DNA from: JANMES01 sp038329865
GTDB lineage: Bacteria > Planctomycetota > Phycisphaerae > Tepidisphaerales > Tepidisphaeraceae
Assembly (NCBI GenBank): GCA_038329865.1
Contig: JBBQNK010000020.1
Span: forward strand, 17,063 to 81,062
Direction: 5' to 3'
DNA: 64,000 nucleotides
The translations under genes were made by a program, and so were the position numbers. Below are positions 59,049 to 64,000 of this stretch, piece after piece (positions within the stretch are counted from its first letter, which is position 1; each line of letters begins with the position of its first letter). Under the pieces are notes generated by a model. The model worked only from the letters and a program-made list of their open reading frames with translations, was not told the DNA's origin and made no database searches.

Positions 59049-61418
59049 TCACCACATGCCGGCCGTGCTTGTCCACTTCAGCCATTGCTCCCAATACGCC
59101 TTGGGCATGGCGAACGCGCCATTTTGGAACGCCTCGGGCGGCATCCGGCGGAGCAGCCACTTGGCGCGCTCGTTGGCGGTCTTGGCTTCTTCTGTTTTGC
59201 CGAGGGCACAGTACGCGTTAACGATCTGCACGTACGCCGCGAGCGCGGACGGATCATCCTGATAGCGGAAGGCGGCCGCGTCGTACTGCTTGATCGCCTC
59301 GTTGTAGTTGCCGAGGTCGTACATGCAGTCAGCACGATAGAAATGTGCGAGTTTGAAGTAGAGCTTGTCGGTATCCGTTACCGGCGGCTTGGCGCTGTAG
59401 GTTTCGATCGAGCGATCGAACAATTGCCGGGCTTTTTCCAGCCGTTCCTTCTTCGCGGCGGTGGCTTCGACGATATCAACTTCCGGCGACGTCTTCGTCC
59501 CCGACGGCGAGGCCTGCGCGGAAGTGGCGAGCATCTTCACGTCGATCAGCGAGGCGCTCTTGCGGTAGCTGTCGGCCATTAAAAATACGAGCTGACCCAT
59601 GCGGTCGTCGTTCGGGTAGCGCTGGGTCATTTCTTCCAGCCGGGCGACTGATTCCTCGTACCGCCCGGTTCGGTAGTACAACTGCGCGAGCTGGAAGAGC
59701 GCGCTCTTGAACTCCTCGGCGGCGGGCGTGATGACTTTGTTGTTCTCGACGACGCTCAGCAGCACGCTCTCGGCCTTGCCGAACGAGTCGGGCCCCTTGG
59801 CGATGAACGCTTCCGCGAGCGGCACGGCCGACTTGCTGGCGGCGAGCGATTGCGGGTAGCGGAACTGGTTGCGCTGGAAGGCGCTGATCGCCTTATCGAA
59901 CATCCCCGCCGCCTGGTACGAGCGGCCGAGGCGCAGCAGCGCGTCGGGCGCGAGCGCGTCGTCCGGGCGTTCGGCGACGAAGAGTTCCATCGCGGAAATC
60001 ACGGCCTGCAGGTTGGCGGCCTTGTCGTACAGCTCGATGCCGTGCCACAGCGCGTCGCCGTAACCGCGATCGTCGCCGACCGTGAGAGCGCGGGAGTAGG
60101 CGATGTAGGAATCACCCGACTTGGTATAGCAATCGCGAACCTGCTGCTCGCGGCGAATTTTATCCGCGGCGCTGGCTGTGGGGATCGTCCGCTCGATCTG
60201 CGCGGCACGCTTTTCGAAGACATTGCCGAGCCGTGCGAAGAACGAGCCGGGCGGGTCGGGGATCAACTGCTGCTCGTACGCCATCACTTCCATCGCGCCT
60301 TCGATCTTGTCCTGCGTTTGCAGCGCCGCCGACGCCAGGTGCAGGCCGTCGATCGTCTCGGCCTTGAACTGCTGCTTCGATTCCTTGGCCAGGATCTGGT
60401 TGACGACGTACTGCAGATCAGTCAGCCCGCTCGCGTCCTGCCCGAGGTAGATCCGGCAGACGCCGCGACCAAGCCGGGCTGGGGTATACACGGCCGAATC
60501 GGGGTGGCTGACGATCACGTCCTGGAAGAACGAATCGGCGGTCTTGTAGTCATTGCGGTCCTGGAAAATCTTGCCGAGCAACTCGGCGGCATCGGCGTCG
60601 AGCGGGTGCTGGCTCTTTAGTTGCTCGCGAGACAATCGCAACAATCGTTCGGCCTCGGCCCAGTCGCCGAGCTTCCAGGCGCAATAGCCCAGCCGGTAAT
60701 TGATCTGGCCCATGGCGATCGGATCGGAATCCAGCTTGATCGCCTCGGCCAGCGCAGCGCGGGCTTCGACGAACGCGCCGCGATCGGCAAGCAGCTTGGC
60801 CTTGTTGCCCAGCGCCCAGCCGCGCTCGGTGGGGGTGAGATCAGTGAGTTTCAGGTAATCTTCAATCGACGCCTCGGCCGCGCCGGCGGAACCGGGCGCG
60901 GCACTGCTCATCTGAAGGTCGATCACCTTCCGCTGCAGGTGCAGCGTGTGCGATTGATCCATCAGCATCGCGCGGCGGTAGTTTTCCAGCGCCTCGGCCG
61001 GTCGCTCGAGCGACTCGTAGCTTTCGCCGAGCCGGCGATACGTTTGCGCGTCGGCCTTAACGCCCATCGCCACCGCCAGGCGGGTCTGTTCGATGATCTG
61101 CAGGTGATTGATCGGCAGGCTGGTCTTGGCGTCTTTCTGCCCGTCCTCCAGGGCTTCGGCGAGCATGATGTGGATCATGCCCTGCTTGTCCTGCTGCAGC
61201 CGCGTGGTGGCCAGGAGTTGGTTGAGGAACTGGATGGCCGCTTCAGGCCGTTCGTCGTCGATGAATTTGCGGGCGAAGGCGAGCTTCTCGTCGATCGTAA
61301 GGCCGGGCTTCGGATCGATGAAGAGGTAAGCCGCGTAGCCGAAGAGGCCGAGGGAGATCAACAGCAGCGGGAGTTGCCACAGCTGCGCAAGTCGACTTGT
61401 AAGGGGTCGAGTCGCCAT
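59049..61418 (-). CDS. Membrane-anchored TPR-repeat protein
   Basis: The predicted protein has about 789 residues. An N-terminal TM helix (LPLLLISLGLFGYAAYLFI) is followed by many TPR-like helix pairs (FIDDERPEAAIQFLNQLLAT; ALENYRRAMLMDQSHTLHLQ; LYYRTGRYEESVARLEEMTQ; YDLGNYNEAIKQYDAAAFRY). TPR scaffolds mediate protein-protein contacts. It lies immediately upstream of the flagellar operon genes on the same strand, so it may be co-transcribed; a role in flagellar assembly is inferred from position only. Start at MATRPLTSRL (61418) or ten codons earlier. Confidence 0.8.
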   Translation of the reverse strand: MATRPLTSRLAQLWQLPLLLISLGLFGYAAYLFIDPKPGLTIDEKLAFARKFIDDERPEAAIQFLNQLLATTRLQQDKQGMIHIMLAEALEDGQKDAKTSLPINHLQIIEQTRLAVAMGVKADAQTYRRLGESYESLERPAEALENYRRAMLMDQSHTLHLQRKVIDLQMSSAAPGSAGAAEASIEDYLKLTDLTPTERGWALGNKAKLLADRGAFVEARAALAEAIKLDSDPIAMGQINYRLGYCAWKLGDWAEAERLLRLSREQLKSQHPLDADAAELLGKIFQDRNDYKTADSFFQDVIVSHPDSAVYTPARLGRGVCRIYLGQDASGLTDLQYVVNQILAKESKQQFKAETIDGLHLASAALQTQDKIEGAMEVMAYEQQLIPDPPGSFFARLGNVFEKRAAQIERTIPTASAADKIRREQQVRDCYTKSGDSYIAYSRALTVGDDRGYGDALWHGIELYDKAANLQAVISAMELFVAERPDDALAPDALLRLGRSYQAAGMFDKAISAFQRNQFRYPQSLAASKSAVPLAEAFIAKGPDSFGKAESVLLSVVENNKVITPAAEEFKSALFQLAQLYYRTGRYEESVARLEEMTQRYPNDDRMGQLVFLMADSYRKSASLIDVKMLATSAQASPSGTKTSPEVDIVEATAAKKERLEKARQLFDRSIETYSAKPPVTDTDKLYFKLAHFYRADCMYDLGNYNEAIKQYDAAAFRYQDDPSALAAYVQIVNAYCALGKTEEAKTANERAKWLLRRMPPEAFQNGAFAMPKAYWEQWLKWTSTAGMW

Positions 61419-61724
61419 CGGCTTCCGTGCCTTTCTGGTGAATCGCAATCATCCTGATCGCGGCCGGCGGGCGATTTTCGCCTGCTGGCGATCTTCCGGA
61501 TCCGGCAATCCTTGCCGAGGAAGATCCTCACGGTTTGAAATCCGACCCGGTTTCGCGGTTATCGGACGCGCACGAATGTAATCTCCAATCGGCCGAACGC
61601 AAGACTGAAGTCCAGCAGAAATGGATTTTTGTGCGCAATTTTTGCGGGGTCGCTCCTCCAACGATGAGGAAACCGTGCCGCCTTGCGACGGCGATGTGTT
61701 GCTGTAAAGATCAACCTCAACTGC

Positions 61725-63779
61725 ATGAACACCGATCTCCCGGCGGGGCCATTTCTGGAATCGACTGATGAACCTGCTCCACTCGCATCGCCGCGCCGCC
61801 GGAATTGGAAGCCTATCTTATGGCGGGTGATGGTGTTGATCGCGTTCGCGATCGCGACGGCATTTGCCGAGCGGCAAGGCGTGCGATTTCGCCGGTGGGC
61901 GTGGGATTACACGCGGCACGTTCATTTCTTCCGCGACATCAACAACGGCTACCACTGGGGCACGCAGGGCAATCAGCCGACGGAGAATCCGCGTGGGGTG
62001 CTGAACGTTTACGACGACGTAGCCGCCCAGTCGGGCCGATCGGCCGCGCCGGAGTACGAACTGGATTACGCCCCGTTGCGGCTGCTGCTGATCACGCGTT
62101 GGGTTCGGTGGACGGAGATTCATCACCGGGAACTGGCGGCGGCGGCGCATGTAACGTCGGCCGATGGGCCTTCAGCCCGCAACTTTGATACGCCTTACGA
62201 ATTCTTCGCCCCGCTGCTGGATTTCAACACCGGGATGGAGATTTTCGGCGCGGTCGGGATTTTTCTGCTCACGCGGCACTGGGTGGTGCGTCGCGAGCGG
62301 ATGGAGCGACTGGCCGCGCGGGCGAGTTCGGAAATCACATGCGGCTGGCGGGCGTGTTGGATTGCTCTGCGAGAGCGATTCACGGCCTGGCTCGATTCAC
62401 CCCGACCTTTCCGCGGCTGGTCGGCGGGGTTTATCGCGGCGATGCTCTTCTGGTTCAACCCGGCCATCGTGCTGAGCGCACACGGCTGGCCGACGTGGGA
62501 CATGTGGGTGATTCCGTTTTTCATCTGGGCGGTTTATCTCGCGTCGATCGACTGCTGGTTCATCGCCGGGCTGATGATCGCGGTGGGCGCGATGTTCAAG
62601 GGCCAACAGCTATTCGTCGCGCCGATGTTTATTCTCTGGCCGCTCTTCATCGCTCGGCCGGGCAAGGCGCTGCGGTGGGCGATCGGCCTTGTGTTTGGCG
62701 TGGCGATTATCGCCCTGCCGTGGATGCTGACGTACGTGCCGGGCGCAACGCGCTTCGCTGCCGGCCGCGTGATTGATCGGCCCGCGATCGTGTGGCTCGC
62801 CGGCGTGGTGATTACGTCGATCGCGCTGCCGTTCCTCCTCCGCCGCTTCCGGCCGTGGCGGGCGCGGGCGGAATCGCGCGCGATCGCATGGTCGATCTGG
62901 GGCGGGCTGGTGCTGCTGGCGGTTACGCTCTGCGTCTGGCCGTTTCTGCTGGCTGGCAATCGCGACGCGTGGTGGGCCGGCCTGTTATTGGCGGCGGTTC
63001 TCATCGCGGCCGGGCAGTGGCTGCCGGTTAAACGCCTCGCCCTGCTCGTCGCCGGCTCGCTCGGCACGTCGATTCTCCTGTGCGCACTGCTGTTCCAGGG
63101 GAACATGAACTGGATGAACGTCGGCTGGCTTTACGGTACGCGACACTATTACAAAATGACGATGGGCGTGTCTGACAATCTCGCCGGCATTCTCCACGAG
63201 CGTTACGACTGGAATAACCTTGATGCCACCGCGTATAAAGTCGATGCGCACCCGACGCGCCTTTGGCCGACGCATCGCATTCTGCTCGCCGAACCGACGG
63301 CCGTATCGCTCCGGCAACTGCTGGTCGCGATTTACGTCGTCACGTTCCTCATCAGCGTGGTGGGCGTTGCGTTGCAGTACCGACGTAACGATCCGCGATT
63401 CCTGATCGCGATCTGCGCGCCGTGGCTGATGTTCTTCACGTTCATGCCGCAGATTCACGAGCGGTACTTGATATATGCCGCCGGCATTGGTTGCTGCCTG
63501 ACGGCCGTGAGCCTGGGGGCCACGCTGCTCAATCTTTTTCTGACAACGTTGACGGCCGGCATGACGCTGCATGTCATGCTCAACACCGCCATCAATCGCA
63601 ATTACGTGCACGATTTCGGAAACAACGTGTCGGTCACGTTCAAACACACGCTGCTGCGATGTCTGCAGCAGAGTTACCCTGATGCGGGCTGGGCCGTGAT
63701 GTTGTGCGCCGGGATTTTTCTCTATCTCGCGGTGATGCCGACCCCGCGAAAGCGGGCGGCGCTGATGAGAGCGATCTAA
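61725..63779 (+). CDS. Polytopic glycosyltransferase-like membrane protein
   Basis: The predicted protein has about 684 residues with at least ten TM helices (IFGAVGIFLLTRHWVV; DMWVIPFFIWAVYLASIDCW; IAGLMIAVGAMFKGQQLFVA; LLLAAVLIAAGQWLPVKRLA). The DYAPLRLLLITRW stretch and the KGQQLFVAP helix recall GT-C-fold, lipid-linked-sugar glycosyltransferases (GT87/GT39-like), but no catalytic residue is certain. The ATG at 61725 starts a hydrophilic N terminus; an earlier ATG (61683) is possible. It diverges from the TPR gene. Confidence 0.72.
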   Translation: MNTDLPAGPFLESTDEPAPLASPRRRNWKPILWRVMVLIAFAIATAFAERQGVRFRRWAWDYTRHVHFFRDINNGYHWGTQGNQPTENPRGVLNVYDDVAAQSGRSAAPEYELDYAPLRLLLITRWVRWTEIHHRELAAAAHVTSADGPSARNFDTPYEFFAPLLDFNTGMEIFGAVGIFLLTRHWVVRRERMERLAARASSEITCGWRACWIALRERFTAWLDSPRPFRGWSAGFIAAMLFWFNPAIVLSAHGWPTWDMWVIPFFIWAVYLASIDCWFIAGLMIAVGAMFKGQQLFVAPMFILWPLFIARPGKALRWAIGLVFGVAIIALPWMLTYVPGATRFAAGRVIDRPAIVWLAGVVITSIALPFLLRRFRPWRARAESRAIAWSIWGGLVLLAVTLCVWPFLLAGNRDAWWAGLLLAAVLIAAGQWLPVKRLALLVAGSLGTSILLCALLFQGNMNWMNVGWLYGTRHYYKMTMGVSDNLAGILHERYDWNNLDATAYKVDAHPTRLWPTHRILLAEPTAVSLRQLLVAIYVVTFLISVVGVALQYRRNDPRFLIAICAPWLMFFTFMPQIHERYLIYAAGIGCCLTAVSLGATLLNLFLTTLTAGMTLHVMLNTAINRNYVHDFGNNVSVTFKHTLLRCLQQSYPDAGWAVMLCAGIFLYLAVMPTPRKRAALMRAI

Positions 63780-63798
63780 CATTTGCTTTAGAGCATAT

Positions 63799-63934
63799 CA
63801 ACTTCAACCGTAGCGGGCGTCGGATGTTTTGTTTCCGTCATCCCGAGGTACGCCGAGGGATCTCGGGAGCCCGCGAACGGTTTGAAATCCGATATCCCTC
63901 GGCGAACCTCGGGATGACGCTACACCTGACGTTG
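63799..63934. repeat. Diverged copy 3 of the terminal-inverted-repeat palindromic element
   Basis: The core GTCATCCCGAGGTACGCCGA pairs with its reverse complement. CAACTTCAACCGTAGC and GCTACACCTGACGTTG form outer inverted tails. It begins 19 nt after the last gene and is 136 bp long. Confidence 0.75.
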
Positions 63935-63950
63935 ACTCGCTCTAGAATTT

Positions 63951-63982
63951 GTGTAGCCGGCGAGCTTGCTCGCCGGCTACAC
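63951..63982. repeat. GTAGCCGGCGAGC-type palindrome, short form
   Basis: GTGTAGCCGGCGAGCTTGCT continues to CGCCGGCTACAC, a near-perfect 32-bp palindrome with a 4-nt centre. It is a compact version of the 33645 and 49057 elements. Confidence 0.9.
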
Positions 63983-64000
63983 GGTCGGAACGGTCGGAAC

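Noticed and set aside
61559..61566. Second CCGATAA motif, upstream of the TPR gene, as a sigma-28 promoter
   Set aside because: The -10 fits on the minus strand, but the -35 at the right distance does not match.
1229..63982. Repeats considered as CRISPR arrays
   Set aside because: The palindromes are single, dispersed copies next to genes, with no regular spacers and no cas genes.
1..64000. tRNA, rRNA and riboswitch genes
   Set aside because: No GGTTCGAATCC-like T-loops in a cloverleaf context, no rRNA core sequences and no familiar riboswitch core were seen by eye; a covariance search would be needed to exclude small RNAs.

Overview
This 64 kb window is a bacterial chromosome segment of roughly 60% G+C, most likely from a member of the Planctomycetota, probably class Phycisphaerae. 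That placement is an inference. It rests on a CxxCxYNLR...CPECG zinc ribbon of the kind common in planctomycetes, small membrane proteins with planctomycete-style N termini (VLDYSSRGP), TTQP-rich linkers, and an ABC permease/TPR pair of a style common in that phylum. Genes lie on both strands in short operons. Many are coupled by ATGA, TGATG or GTGA overlaps. Start signals are mixed: some genes have strong AGGAG sites, others have none.

Layout. 0-3 kb: 3' part of dprA, a NUDIX hydrolase, Ppx/GppA phosphatase. 3-9 kb (minus): GH2 beta-mannosidase, hisF overlapping an RsuA/RluB-type pseudouridine synthase, mannose-6-phosphate isomerase. 9-12.8 kb: tRNA-binding OB protein, recN, a hotdog thioesterase fused to a zinc ribbon and HEAT-like repeats, rpsU. 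12.8-17.6 kb: ABC ATPase, large ABC-2 type permease and a coupled membrane-anchored protein. 18-26.4 kb: der, CBS protein, an unknown protein with a GspF-like N terminus, tyrS, CPBP protease, trpC, small membrane protein, secreted GH113-like mannanase. 26.5-31.2 kb: fliM (with a sigma-28-like promoter) coupled to a second CPBP protease, a DUF2617-like gene, a small membrane/coiled-coil pair, holA. 31.2-35.8 kb: an agmatine-route putrescine cluster (aguB, a small coupled membrane gene, aguA, speA). 35.8-38 kb: a gene-poor, partly AT-rich island with an orphan immunity-like gene, an IS6-like terminal-inverted-repeat remnant and a frameshifted membrane gene. 38-46.8 kb: Usp, an interrupted rdgB, lipoproteins, GNAT, soluble transhydrogenase, an M24 peptidase operon with three small membrane proteins, a 4-TM protein and a bactofilin. 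46.8-61.4 kb (minus): a large flagellar operon (TPR protein, flgN-like, histidine kinase, sigma-54 regulator, flgB, flgC, fliE, fliF, fliG, fliH, fliI, fliJ, motE-like, fliK). 61.7-63.8 kb: a polytopic glycosyltransferase-like protein.

The most distinctive signal is not a gene. About 25 long, near-perfect intergenic palindromes of many unrelated sequences are scattered through the window. By the coordinates given here, 18 of them sit within 12 nt of a stop codon, and eight occupy successive junctions inside the flagellar operon. Many have arms made of about 7-bp tandem repeats. One 54-bp palindrome is inserted in frame inside rdgB. Three others share a 124-136 bp element with short terminal inverted repeats. 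No tRNA, rRNA, CRISPR array or intact transposase was seen.
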